DNA from: Bryobacteraceae bacterium
GTDB taxonomy: Bacteria > Acidobacteriota > Terriglobia > Bryobacterales > Bryobacteraceae
Direction of reading: 5' to 3'
DNA length: 64,000 nt
NCBI GenBank assembly: GCA_025928545.1
Contig: JAICJH010000007.1
Coordinates: forward strand, 62,001-126,000
Positions within the stretch are counted from its first letter, which is position 1; each line of letters starts with the position of its first letter. Below, piece by piece: positions 1 to 8,009 of the stretch. Under the pieces are notes generated by a model. It worked only from the letters and a program-made list of their open reading frames with translations. It made no database searches and was not told where the DNA came from. Made by a program: the position numbers and the translations under genes.

Positions 1-2
1 TT

Positions 3-1373
3 GAAGAAATGCTGCGGGTCGGCTCCTATCCGTCAACCCCCGCCCCTCTCCGCCTGGCCGATCTCAAGCCGCCCTCGGCAGGTTTTGGCGACGCCAAGAT
101 GACGGATGTCGCGACACCCATCTCATTCAGCGGGTTTACTTCCGCGGCCATCGAGAAATTCGCGCCCCAATTGCGCGGGCTGGGCCTCGAACCTCGCCAG
201 GGGACCTCCGTCGGCGGTGCTCCCATTGACCGTTTGGGTGATCCCGCAAAACTCCAGCCCGGTTCCATGATCAGTGTCGAACTGATGATGGGTGATATGA
301 GCGTGGGCGCCGACGGCACACTGACCGCCATCGATGGCAACAATGTCTACGCCTTCGGCCACCGATTTCTCTCCATGGGCGCCACCCAACTCCCGTTTAC
401 CCGTTCCGAAGTCATCACCCTTCTGGCCAACTCGAACACATCTTTCAAAATATCCTCCGCCCGCGAGTTAATGGGTGTAATCGCGCAGGACCGCGACACC
501 GCCATAACCGGGTCGCTCGGTAGCCGCGCCGCTATGACGCCGCTCGATATCTCCGTTACACAGGAATCCAAACCCGTCGGCGACTACCATATGCGGATCG
601 TGAACGACCGGCTGCTCTCTCCGTATCTCTTACAAATGGCGGTGTTTTCGGCATTGGATTCCACCGAACGCACCACCGGCGTACTCAGCGTCGGCATGAC
701 CGGTTCCATCGAATTCGAGAACCGACCCGACGCCGTACAGATCCGAAATGTCTACGCCACGGACGGTGGGGCGGCAACCAGTGCTGCGCTAAATGCCGCA
801 ATTACTTTGTCATATCTTTTGCAGGGTGGCTTTGACAATCTCAAAATCAAGCGCATTTCGCTCAAGCTCGAAGCCTCCGCGCGCAAGCAGGCGCTGAACA
901 TCGGCCAGGTTTATACCTCCAGACGCGAAGCCAAACCGGGTGACACAATCGAGGTCACGGCGCTGCTCGATGGTGAAGACGGCGTGGAAATCGCCCGCAC
1001 CTCGAAATACACCATTCCCCCCGGCGCAGCCCCCGGCACCCTTAATTTCACCGTTTGCGATGGCTCGCAGGCCTCGCTTGCCGATATGCGGCAGACAATT
1101 ACAGACAGCCCCATCTCTCCCGATCAGTTAGTCTCGACTGTGAACCATATCAGGGCCGGCGACAAGGCTTACGTCCGGGTTTGGCGTGCGGAGCCATCTT
1201 ATGCCGTTCAGGGGGAAGAAATGGATAGCCCGCCCCCGTCTTTGGCTCTCGTCATTGGTTCCAGTGCTTCCATCAATCAAAATAAGAACGCAAAGGTGAC
1301 TGAACTGGTGATGGATGCGGGCGGGAACATGGTCTCGGGCTCGAAGACGGTGCAGGTCGAGGTGAAAGAGTGA
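3..1373 (+). CDS. SpoIVB/S55-type peptidase-domain protein, 5' partial
   Basis: The reading frame is open to the left edge of the window (two Glu codons precede the first ATG at 9), so this is the C-terminal part of a longer protein. About 118 residues after that ATG it has the GHRF motif in an AFGHRF context, followed by a conserved-looking stretch (LPFTRSEVITLL, then VIAQDRDTAITG). This resembles the S55 (SpoIVB peptidase) domain found in large exported acidobacterial proteins. The last ~200 residues look like beta-sandwich repeats. The signal peptide and any N-terminal domain would lie outside the window. The catalytic serine could not be assigned, so protease activity is inferred only. 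The stop codon overlaps the GTG start of the next gene, suggesting translational coupling. Confidence 0.75.
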   Translation, partial: EEMLRVGSYPSTPAPLRLADLKPPSAGFGDAKMTDVATPISFSGFTSAAIEKFAPQLRGLGLEPRQGTSVGGAPIDRLGDPAKLQPGSMISVELMMGDMSVGADGTLTAIDGNNVYAFGHRFLSMGATQLPFTRSEVITLLANSNTSFKISSARELMGVIAQDRDTAITGSLGSRAAMTPLDISVTQESKPVGDYHMRIVNDRLLSPYLLQMAVFSALDSTERTTGVLSVGMTGSIEFENRPDAVQIRNVYATDGGAATSAALNAAITLSYLLQGGFDNLKIKRISLKLEASARKQALNIGQVYTSRREAKPGDTIEVTALLDGEDGVEIARTSKYTIPPGAAPGTLNFTVCDGSQASLADMRQTITDSPISPDQLVSTVNHIRAGDKAYVRVWRAEPSYAVQGEEMDSPPPSLALVIGSSASINQNKNAKVTELVMDAGGNMVSGSKTVQVEVKE

Positions 1374-3580
1374 ATCGCCCTTTTCGGGTTGCGTGTATTT
1401 TGTCAATTGTAGTTGTCGCCGCTTCGGGATCTTCCAGTTCATTTTGGGAAATGTCCAGTTTCACCGACTTCCTCGCGGGCAAGATGGATGGAGTGGCGCT
1501 CTCCCGCGATGGACACCTGACGCCGGCTCCCCAACTCGACACCATATTCGATTCCGGCCAGCCCGTGATCTGGAGCATGCAGCCCGGTCCCGCGGGAATT
1601 CTTTACGCGGCAACCGGCCATCGCGGCCGAGTCTACCGGATCGACGCAGCGGGTAAATCCACCCTGCTGTGGACCGCCGATCGCCCGGAAGTTTTCGCGC
1701 TCGCCGCCAATCCACAGGGCGATGTCTACGCCGCCAGTTCGCCGAACGGTAAGATCTACCGCATCCGCAACGGCCAGGCTACCGAGTACTTCGATCCAAA
1801 GGCCCACTACATCTGGTCGCTTGCTCTGGCGCCCGATGGCACACTCTACGCCGGCACCGGCGACGAAGGCAAAATTTATCGAATCACGGGACCGGCGCAG
1901 GGAGAACTGTATTACGCAACTGGCCAGGGAAACGTCACAGGCCTGATGCTCGATCCGCAGGGCCGCCTGCTCGCTGGCACCGAACCCAACGGAATCCTCT
2001 ATCGCATTACCGCAAAGGATAAAGCGTTCGCGCTTTACGATTCCACTCTTCCCGAAGTACGTGCGCTGGCTACTACTCCCGATGGCGCGGTTTACGCCGC
2101 CGGCCTCGGCGGTGCTTTGGCAAAGAAGATTCAGGCAACGCAACAGAATCAGACCCAGCCGCAGGATGCCGTACCCACCATCTCCACCACTGTCACCGTG
2201 ACCGCGCAGGCAGGCAGCGAACTGAAACCCGCGCCGCCCGAAGTGAAGCCGCAGACCCCTGCCCCGCAGGCCACGCCTCCCACCGCCGCAGTCGCGACCG
2301 AGACCACCGGCGTGGAGAAGAGCGCCATCTACCGAATCAATCCCGACAACACCGTCGATACATTGTGGAGTTCGAAAGAAGAGAACGTCTACGATCTCCT
2401 CCCCACCGCCGAAGGGATTGTTTTCGGCACAGACCAGAATGCGCGCGTCTACCGGCTCACCCCCGATCGCAAACTCACGCTGATCGCCCAAACCAACGAT
2501 GGCGAAGCAGTGCGGCTGATGAATGTGAACAACGCCATTCTTGTCGCGACAGCCAACAGCGGCAAGCTGTACAAACTCGGTGCCCCGGGCGCAAAAGGAA
2601 ATTATGAATCGCCTGTCTTCGACGCCAACAGTATTTCCCGATGGGGACGAATGCGCTGGCAGGGCGCCGGCGTGACACTTCAGACCCGTTCCGGCAACAG
2701 CCTGCGTCCGGACAATTCCTGGAACGACTGGTCCCCCGCTCTATCGGACTCCTCCGGCTCGCCCATCGCCAGCCCGAACGCCCGCTACCTCCAGTACAAG
2801 GCCACTCTGACGACGGCAGCCGCTCATCTGGACAACATCTCCAGTGCCTATCTGCCGCAGAACAACCCGCCGGTCGTCCATGCGATCACGGTGACTCAAC
2901 AATCGCCGCCCTCGGCTCCCGCGAAGACTACCGCATCGGCTGCTTCCAGTCCGGCCTACAGCATTACAGTTACGGATACCGGGGACGCCGGTCCGGTCGC
3001 ATCCACCGGCACCGCGACGCAGACGTTGTCGCGCGCCATCATCCAGCAAATCCTCATTTCCTGGCTCGCCGACGATCCCGATGCCGACAAGCTCGTCTTC
3101 GATGTCGCGTTTCGCGGCGAGGGCGAAGATCGATGGCAAACACTCCGCCGCGACCTTCACGATACTTCCCTCACGCTCGATGGCGACTCTCTCGCCGATG
3201 GCCGTTATTATTTCCGGGTCACGGCATCGGATCGCGAAGCCAACCCCGCCGGGTCTGCAAAGGAAATGGAATTGATCAGTTCCCCCGTGCTGATCGACAA
3301 CACGGCGCCCGTCATTCATCTTCAGTCGTCTGCACGAAACGGCAGTACCGCCGATATCGCCTTCGATGCGCAGGATGCCGCTTCGGCTCTTCGCCGCGCC
3401 GAATGGTCGCTCGATGCCGGCCCCTGGCAACCGATTGCCCCCGTCGATGGCATTCTCGACTCAGGCGCCGAACAATTTCGATTACATGTCGCGAACATCC
3501 AGGCGGGAGAACTCTTGTTGGTTCTGAGAGTAGCGGATTCGGCCGGCAATACTGGCCTGGCTAAAGTGGTCCTGCATTGA
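1370..3580 (+). CDS. Secreted beta-propeller (SMP-30/NHL-like) protein with Ig-like C-terminus
   Basis: 736 aa from a GTG start that overlaps the upstream TGA (GTGA). The N-terminus has a short basic region and a hydrophobic stretch (CILSIVVVAASG), so it is probably exported. Residues ~60-400 carry recurring blade-like units of the type 'G.LYAATG..GRVYRI', 'GDVYAASSPNGKIYRI' and 'GTLYAGTGDEGKIYRI', typical of six- or seven-bladed propellers. A Pro/Ala/Thr-rich insert lies around 250-300. The C-terminal ~250 residues contain fibronectin/Ig-like segments such as 'LADGRYYFRVTASD'. No catalytic residues are recognisable. Chaining with the S55-type gene and the pseudouridine synthase suggests cotranscription but gives no clear function. 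Confidence 0.7.
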   Translation: MNRPFRVACILSIVVVAASGSSSSFWEMSSFTDFLAGKMDGVALSRDGHLTPAPQLDTIFDSGQPVIWSMQPGPAGILYAATGHRGRVYRIDAAGKSTLLWTADRPEVFALAANPQGDVYAASSPNGKIYRIRNGQATEYFDPKAHYIWSLALAPDGTLYAGTGDEGKIYRITGPAQGELYYATGQGNVTGLMLDPQGRLLAGTEPNGILYRITAKDKAFALYDSTLPEVRALATTPDGAVYAAGLGGALAKKIQATQQNQTQPQDAVPTISTTVTVTAQAGSELKPAPPEVKPQTPAPQATPPTAAVATETTGVEKSAIYRINPDNTVDTLWSSKEENVYDLLPTAEGIVFGTDQNARVYRLTPDRKLTLIAQTNDGEAVRLMNVNNAILVATANSGKLYKLGAPGAKGNYESPVFDANSISRWGRMRWQGAGVTLQTRSGNSLRPDNSWNDWSPALSDSSGSPIASPNARYLQYKATLTTAAAHLDNISSAYLPQNNPPVVHAITVTQQSPPSAPAKTTASAASSPAYSITVTDTGDAGPVASTGTATQTLSRAIIQQILISWLADDPDADKLVFDVAFRGEGEDRWQTLRRDLHDTSLTLDGDSLADGRYYFRVTASDREANPAGSAKEMELISSPVLIDNTAPVIHLQSSARNGSTADIAFDAQDAASALRRAEWSLDAGPWQPIAPVDGILDSGAEQFRLHVANIQAGELLLVLRVADSAGNTGLAKVVLH

Positions 3581-4473
3581 AGTGGATCCCCAAAAAGCCC
3601 TGGCGTCAAAAGACAGGCCCCGTCGCCCGCCAGCGTGCAGAGGCTGCCAATGTCGACGGCTTCGATGACGATGGCATTCAGAAAACCCTGGAACGCGTCA
3701 TCTCGAAAGCCGGCGTCGGTTCTCGCACTCAGGCACGCAGCTGGATTCACGCCGGCCAGGTACAGGTGAACGGCAAAGTCGTGGAAGACCCGGACCGTTG
3801 GGTCACGTTCGGACGCGACCGCATCCTTCTCGATGGCAAGCCCCTCACCAAACGGCGACCCATCTACATACTGCTCTACAAGCCCACCGGCTACATCACA
3901 ACCTTCAAAGATCCCGAAGGCCGCCCTACCGTCTACGATCTGATCAAAGGCATCGACCAGTTCGTCTCCCCCGTCGGCCGTCTGGACCTCGATACCAGTG
4001 GTCTGCTCATCATGACGAACGACACCCAGTTCGCCGAACGGCTGACCAACCCGGACCATAAAATTTCCAAGACCTATCTGGTGAAATGCTCCACGCTGTT
4101 GAGCGATGACGCGCTGGAGCAATTGCGCCGTGGCGTGGAACTCAGCGATGGCCTCACACGGCCCGCGCAGGTGCGTCGGGTTCGCGATTCCGGCAAGTAC
4201 ACGCATCTGGAAATCGCCATCACCGAAGGACGCAACCGGCAGGTGAGGCGAATGATCGAGGCGGTTGACGGCAAGGTTCTGAAATTGGTCCGGACACACA
4301 TCGGTCCAGTCTCGTTTGAAGATCTGAAGATCGGCGAATGGCGCGACATGGCGCCTGCCGAACTGTCCGCCGTTATCGGGTCTCCCACTCGGACACGAAT
4401 TTCTGGCCCAGCACCAGGTTCCCGTACTCCTGAAAAGAAAAAATCCCGCCGCCCGCGGGCCGTTCGGAAGTAA
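3577..4473 (+). CDS. S4-domain 23S/16S rRNA pseudouridine synthase (RluB/RsuA family)
   Basis: 298 aa, converting a specific rRNA uridine to pseudouridine. An S4 RNA-binding domain lies at residues ~37-85 (ISKAGVGSRTQARSWIHAGQVQVNG). The catalytic domain follows, with the GRLDLDTSGLL motif carrying the catalytic Asp (~137) and the family motif 'EGRNRQVRRM' near 225. The start is TTG at 3577, overlapping the preceding TGA; no in-frame ATG lies upstream. The N-terminus (~30 residues) and C-terminus (GSRTPEKKKSRRPRAVRK) are basic extensions. The last ~100 bases overlap the 3' end of the convergent gene on the other strand. Which uridine is modified cannot be told from sequence alone (RluB, RluF or RsuA). 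Confidence 0.9.
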   Translation: MKWIPKKPWRQKTGPVARQRAEAANVDGFDDDGIQKTLERVISKAGVGSRTQARSWIHAGQVQVNGKVVEDPDRWVTFGRDRILLDGKPLTKRRPIYILLYKPTGYITTFKDPEGRPTVYDLIKGIDQFVSPVGRLDLDTSGLLIMTNDTQFAERLTNPDHKISKTYLVKCSTLLSDDALEQLRRGVELSDGLTRPAQVRRVRDSGKYTHLEIAITEGRNRQVRRMIEAVDGKVLKLVRTHIGPVSFEDLKIGEWRDMAPAELSAVIGSPTRTRISGPAPGSRTPEKKKSRRPRAVRK

Positions 4474-5740
4474 TCGAATTCCCGGAGCCCACCGGTGAAA
4501 TGCGGAAGCGGCCCCCCGGGGCACTCGCCGGAGACCGGTCGCCATCGTCGTCGGGCTTGAGCGAAACCTTTTGTTCGACGCCGTTGCGCTCGATCGTCTC
4601 AAACAAAATCGCGACCGTCCAGCGCGGTGCGGGGCCCATCGTCTGCTCCAGCCGGACAATGCGCCCATGCAGTTTGTCTCCCGCATGCACAATGATTTCG
4701 CCCTTCTCTTTCACCGGCGCATCCACAACTCCGGTGATTGGATCGCCCGCCGCTGCCTTGTCGGAATCGACCGGCGGATTAATCCGAACCCGCAGGTGAG
4801 TCTTCGGTGGCAGCGCCCGCAGTTCAGGACGTTTCTCGGCCTCCGGCACATTTCCGTTGTCATCCACATCGAAACGGATGGAGGACTCCCCTACATACTC
4901 CCTGCACCCGGAGAATGAAGTCTCGTTGAGCGATTCCGTCGAATTGCGATAAATCACGTCCATCGATGCGGCCTTCGGCAGCATGAACGTCTTTTGCCCA
5001 ACCTGTGTGCGCGCGTACTCGATCTTGTCCTCCACGCGGCAGACCGGGTCGCTTTCCCGAAATTCACTGGTTTGAAGATCGAGTTCCCTGAGATCGGCCG
5101 ATTCGGGATCGGCATAGAACGAGCCGTGATAACCGGTAATCGCATAACCTTTCGACGCGCCCACACTGTACTGGTAGTGGCTCTTACTCCTGGGAACTTT
5201 GAAGTCGTAAAAGGCGACCCGCCCAAACGGCATCTCCTTCAGCCCGTGATAAACGAAATCCTCGGCATCGCCCCCAAAGACGCTGACCAGGAACGAGCCA
5301 AATTCGCCGCTGCCGCTGGCTCCGCGCGCAATCATGGCGGAAATATCGCTGGCTTCAAATTTGCTCGCGCCCGCCCAGGAATACATTTCGGATTTCTCGC
5401 CCACACCGACATCCAGACGCAGCCGGTCATGCCAGCGTAGAACGCGCTCATCGGCGTTGCGTTCCGTGTTCGCAATCGCGGTTGCGCAACTGGACCCGGC
5501 ACGGGGCAGTTCAAACTGCGATCTGACCACCGTCTGCACGCAGATATAACGAGGGAAATTCCTGACGTTATCGAGAACCCCGATTCTGACCCGGTTGAAC
5601 AGCGATTGTGCGACGCTGTCCGCAGCCCATCCTACCGATATTGCGGCAATCGTGTATGCGGCACACGTCACGAAGCGAACGATGCGGGCTCGGGCGGCTG
5701 TTGGCACTGCGGGGATTCTCACTGCGCGGCAGGAAGGCAA
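4373..5740 (-). CDS. Exported hypothetical protein (acidobacterial type)
   Basis: 455 aa, with an N-terminal hydrophobic segment after several Arg residues (VRFVTCAAYTIAAISVGWAADSVAQ), reading as a signal peptide. The body has paired cysteines (YICVQT, SSCATA, DPVCRV, SGCREY). A Pro-rich region follows, then a C-terminal all-beta part with 'IIVHAGDKLHGRIVRLEQ', similar to surface-associated proteins in which a stored compound or coat layer is described only loosely. No enzyme motif is visible. The start could be further in than 5740. The 3' end runs ~101 bases into the pseudouridine synthase gene on the opposite strand, and both frames look real to their stops. Function unknown. Confidence 0.65.
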   Translation of the reverse strand: MPSCRAVRIPAVPTAARARIVRFVTCAAYTIAAISVGWAADSVAQSLFNRVRIGVLDNVRNFPRYICVQTVVRSQFELPRAGSSCATAIANTERNADERVLRWHDRLRLDVGVGEKSEMYSWAGASKFEASDISAMIARGASGSGEFGSFLVSVFGGDAEDFVYHGLKEMPFGRVAFYDFKVPRSKSHYQYSVGASKGYAITGYHGSFYADPESADLRELDLQTSEFRESDPVCRVEDKIEYARTQVGQKTFMLPKAASMDVIYRNSTESLNETSFSGCREYVGESSIRFDVDDNGNVPEAEKRPELRALPPKTHLRVRINPPVDSDKAAAGDPITGVVDAPVKEKGEIIVHAGDKLHGRIVRLEQTMGPAPRWTVAILFETIERNGVEQKVSLKPDDDGDRSPASAPGGRFRISPVGSGNSITSERPAGGGIFSFQEYGNLVLGQKFVSEWETR

Positions 5741-5806
5741 TCGGTTATCCCTTCCGAGAGACTCATAATAGCAAGCCGCACCATCTTCTGGTCCTAAACT
5801 GGACGA

Positions 5807-7150
5807 ATGCTCCGCGCTCAGGACATTCGCGCCATGCTCCGCCTCGCAGTGCCGCTGGCATTGGCGGAATTAGGCTGGATGGCCATGGCCGTAGTCGATG
5901 TCATCATGGTCGGCCGCCTGCCCTCCAGCGCGGACGCAATCGGCGCGGCAAGCCTCGGCTCCGCCTTGTTTTATCCTTTTGCAATTGCGGCGGTCGGCTT
6001 ATTTTCAGGGCTGGACACGCTGGTCTCGCACGCCTTCGGCGCAGGCAATCGCGACGAAGCCCGCCGATCCCTCGGCTCCGGTCTCGCCATCGCCCTCTTC
6101 GCTTCACCCGCGGTAATCGCGATTGTCTTCGCCATGCTCCCCGTGCTCTCCCGGCTCGGCGTCGTGAATGAGGTTCGTAGCGATGCAACGGGCTTTGTTC
6201 GAATTCTCGTCTGGAGCTTGCCCCTGCTTCTGATCTACACCTGTTGCCGCCGTTATCTTCAGGGGATACATTGCGTGGGCCCGATTACGGTGGCGCTGAT
6301 TTCAGCGAATGCCATCAACCTTCTGGGCAATTGGATTCTGATCTTCGGTCACTGGGGGGCGCCCGCAATGGGCGTGAGGGGCTCGGCACTTTCCACAGTA
6401 CTGGCGCGAATCTATATGGCCGCATTCATGGCTGTCGCCGTATGGATCCAGGAGCGGGGGATACTCGCAGGACTGCAAACGAGCCGGGCATTGGTGGTCC
6501 GGCTCTTAAAGCTGGGCTTCCCGGCCGCCGCAACCATTGGCCTCGAAGTCGGCGTATTCCATACTGCGACCGTGCTGGCCGGAATCCTCGGTCCCATCAG
6601 CCTGGCCGCCCATACAATCGTGCTGAACGCCGCTGCCGTTACCTATATGTTGCAAGTGGGTCTCAATTCGGCGGCCGCGGTTTCGGTGGGCCGGGCGCTG
6701 GGAGCCGGAGATCGCGACGCGGCAGTCCGCGCCGGATGGACAGCCCTGGCGATCGGTACTGCGGCGGAGATCTGCGCGGCTCTCCTGTTCCTTCTCCTTC
6801 CCCGCGAAATCGCCCGCTTCTACACCCTCGACGCGCGTGTAATCGAGTTGTCGGTCGCTCTCTTCGCAATTGCCGCGGCTTTTCAGATTTTCGACGGCCT
6901 CCAGACAGTAGCAACCGGAGCACTTCGCGGCTGGGGCGATACCAAATCCTCGATGCTATGGAATCTCGGGGCGTATTGGCTGGTTGGTCTTCCAGTCGGA
7001 TGGTGGCTCGGATTTCGCCTCGGGTGGGGCGTACCCGGAATATGGGATGGACTCTGCCTCGCACTCATATTGACCGGCGTCGGATTGTCGGCAACCCTTC
7101 TGCGCACAACGCGCACGGCCCGGAACCCGATCACAACAATCGTAAATTGA
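5807..7150 (+). CDS. MATE family multidrug/metabolite efflux transporter
   Basis: 447 aa, the usual MATE length, hydrophobic throughout with about 12 predicted membrane helices in two halves. The N-terminal 'LALAELGWMAMAVVDVIMVGRL' and 'LGSALFYPFAIAAVGLFSGLDTLVSHAFGAGN' match the first two helices of the family. The second half repeats the pattern ('VGLNSAAAVSVGRALGAGDRDAA'). MATE proteins export organic cations or metabolites using Na+ or H+ gradients; the substrate here cannot be inferred. It stands alone on the plus strand, divergent from the upstream exported protein and separated from hsp20 by ~300 bases. Confidence 0.9.
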   Translation: MLRAQDIRAMLRLAVPLALAELGWMAMAVVDVIMVGRLPSSADAIGAASLGSALFYPFAIAAVGLFSGLDTLVSHAFGAGNRDEARRSLGSGLAIALFASPAVIAIVFAMLPVLSRLGVVNEVRSDATGFVRILVWSLPLLLIYTCCRRYLQGIHCVGPITVALISANAINLLGNWILIFGHWGAPAMGVRGSALSTVLARIYMAAFMAVAVWIQERGILAGLQTSRALVVRLLKLGFPAAATIGLEVGVFHTATVLAGILGPISLAAHTIVLNAAAVTYMLQVGLNSAAAVSVGRALGAGDRDAAVRAGWTALAIGTAAEICAALLFLLLPREIARFYTLDARVIELSVALFAIAAAFQIFDGLQTVATGALRGWGDTKSSMLWNLGAYWLVGLPVGWWLGFRLGWGVPGIWDGLCLALILTGVGLSATLLRTTRTARNPITTIVN

Positions 7151-7449
7151 TTTAGTGTTTGCAGAATCTGCTATTTGCGGACTATTCCGGTCTTCCGCGT
7201 TAGGCTGTTTTTCGCCCCGCTGCGGTATATTTGAATCGGCGGATGGTCGAGTGCGCTCATACTGAAAACAAATGAGTTATGCGAAATTGGTTTCGTTACT
7301 TCACTTTTTATTTCGCATCCGAAATCGGCTGGCGGGCCGATACGCTGTGTAGGAAATAATATTACTTGACAACTTCGCACGCATATTTTATTATCGATAG
7401 CAGATGAGATAAAGCTCGTCGCCAAACTCAACCTAAGGAGAACAAGTTT
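7151..7449. other. Intergenic region with hsp20 promoter
   Basis: 299 bases between the MATE gene and hsp20. The AT content is higher than in the flanking genes. It contains a near-consensus sigma-70 promoter (listed separately) and the hsp20 ribosome binding site AAGGAG at about 7435-7440. No CIRCE element (TTAGCACTC/GAGTGCTAA) and no small ORF with a good ribosome binding site was seen. Confidence 0.7.
7366..7394 (+). promoter_or_regulatory. Sigma-70-type promoter of hsp20
   Basis: TTGACA at 7366-7371, a 17-base spacer and TATTAT at 7389-7394: a perfect -35, ideal spacing and a 5/6 match at -10. The predicted transcript starts about 7401, giving a ~50-base leader with the ribosome binding site AAGGAG before the ATG at 7450. 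Confidence 0.8.
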
Positions 7450-7875
7450 ATGAGCACAACAGCAGTTTCTGTCGATCCGTTCCAGGGCCTTCGCTTCTTC
7501 GAGGATGCGGTGACCCGCCTCATGAGTGAGCCCCGCGGCAGCCGTCCGTGGTCCCCCGCAGTCGACATCTTCGAGACCGAAGACGCCGTTACCCTGAAAG
7601 CCGACCTGCCGGATGTGAAGACGGAAGACATCGACATTCGCGTCGAAAACGGCACCATGACCCTGAAAGGTTCCCGCAAGTTCGAACGAGACGAAAATGC
7701 GAAGGGCTACCACCGCATCGAACGCAGCTATGGCGAATTTGTCCGCAGTTTCGCGGTTCCCAACAGCGTCGAGACGGATAAAGTAGCGGCCGAGTATAAG
7801 AATGGCGTACTGACCATCACGCTGCCGAAGAAGGAAACGGCGAAACCGCGTCAGGTCAAAGTCGCGATCCAATAA
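7450..7875 (+). CDS. Hsp20/alpha-crystallin small heat-shock protein
   Basis: 141 aa ATP-independent holdase chaperone that binds unfolding proteins and hands them to ClpB/DnaK. Residues ~35-135 form the alpha-crystallin domain: 'PAVDIFETEDAVTLKADLPDVK', 'DIRVENGTMTLKGSRK', 'GYHRIERSYGEFVRSFAVP' and 'YKNGVLTITLPKKE', where the final piece is the conserved beta strand. The C-terminal tail is short, with no obvious I-x-I after the domain. Ribosome binding site AAGGAG lies 9 bases ahead of the ATG. It is followed by a hairpin and then clpB, so the chaperones form a functional block. Confidence 0.95.
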   Translation: MSTTAVSVDPFQGLRFFEDAVTRLMSEPRGSRPWSPAVDIFETEDAVTLKADLPDVKTEDIDIRVENGTMTLKGSRKFERDENAKGYHRIERSYGEFVRSFAVPNSVETDKVAAEYKNGVLTITLPKKETAKPRQVKVAIQ

Positions 7876-7913
7876 TCGGCATCGAGTCTGCGGCGAAGCG
7901 GAGTAAAGTAAGG

Positions 7914-7950
7914 GAAGCGGGGCAGGAGGACAACCTCTCTGCCCCGTTTC
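7914..7950 (+). terminator. Hairpin between hsp20 and clpB
   Basis: Inverted repeat GAAGCGGGGCAGGAGG, loop ACAA, CCTCTCTGCCCCGTTTC. The stem is about 15 pairs with one mismatch and one bulge. There is no long T-run after it, so it may be a weak terminator or an mRNA-stabilising/attenuating hairpin that reduces clpB expression relative to hsp20. Confidence 0.6.
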
Positions 7951-8009
7951 GTATCTGATAACGACTGGAAGAACGATTGCGAACAATCGGGAAGTAAGAG
8001 GCATATTTC

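Noticed and set aside
1439..2491. 350-codon frame antisense to the beta-propeller gene
   Set aside because: Gly/Arg/Asp-rich composition typical of the reverse complement of a GC-rich gene; no domain recognised.
7261..7440. Possible CIRCE or HrcA site before hsp20
   Set aside because: Neither the TTAGCACTC nor the GAGTGCTAA half-site is present.
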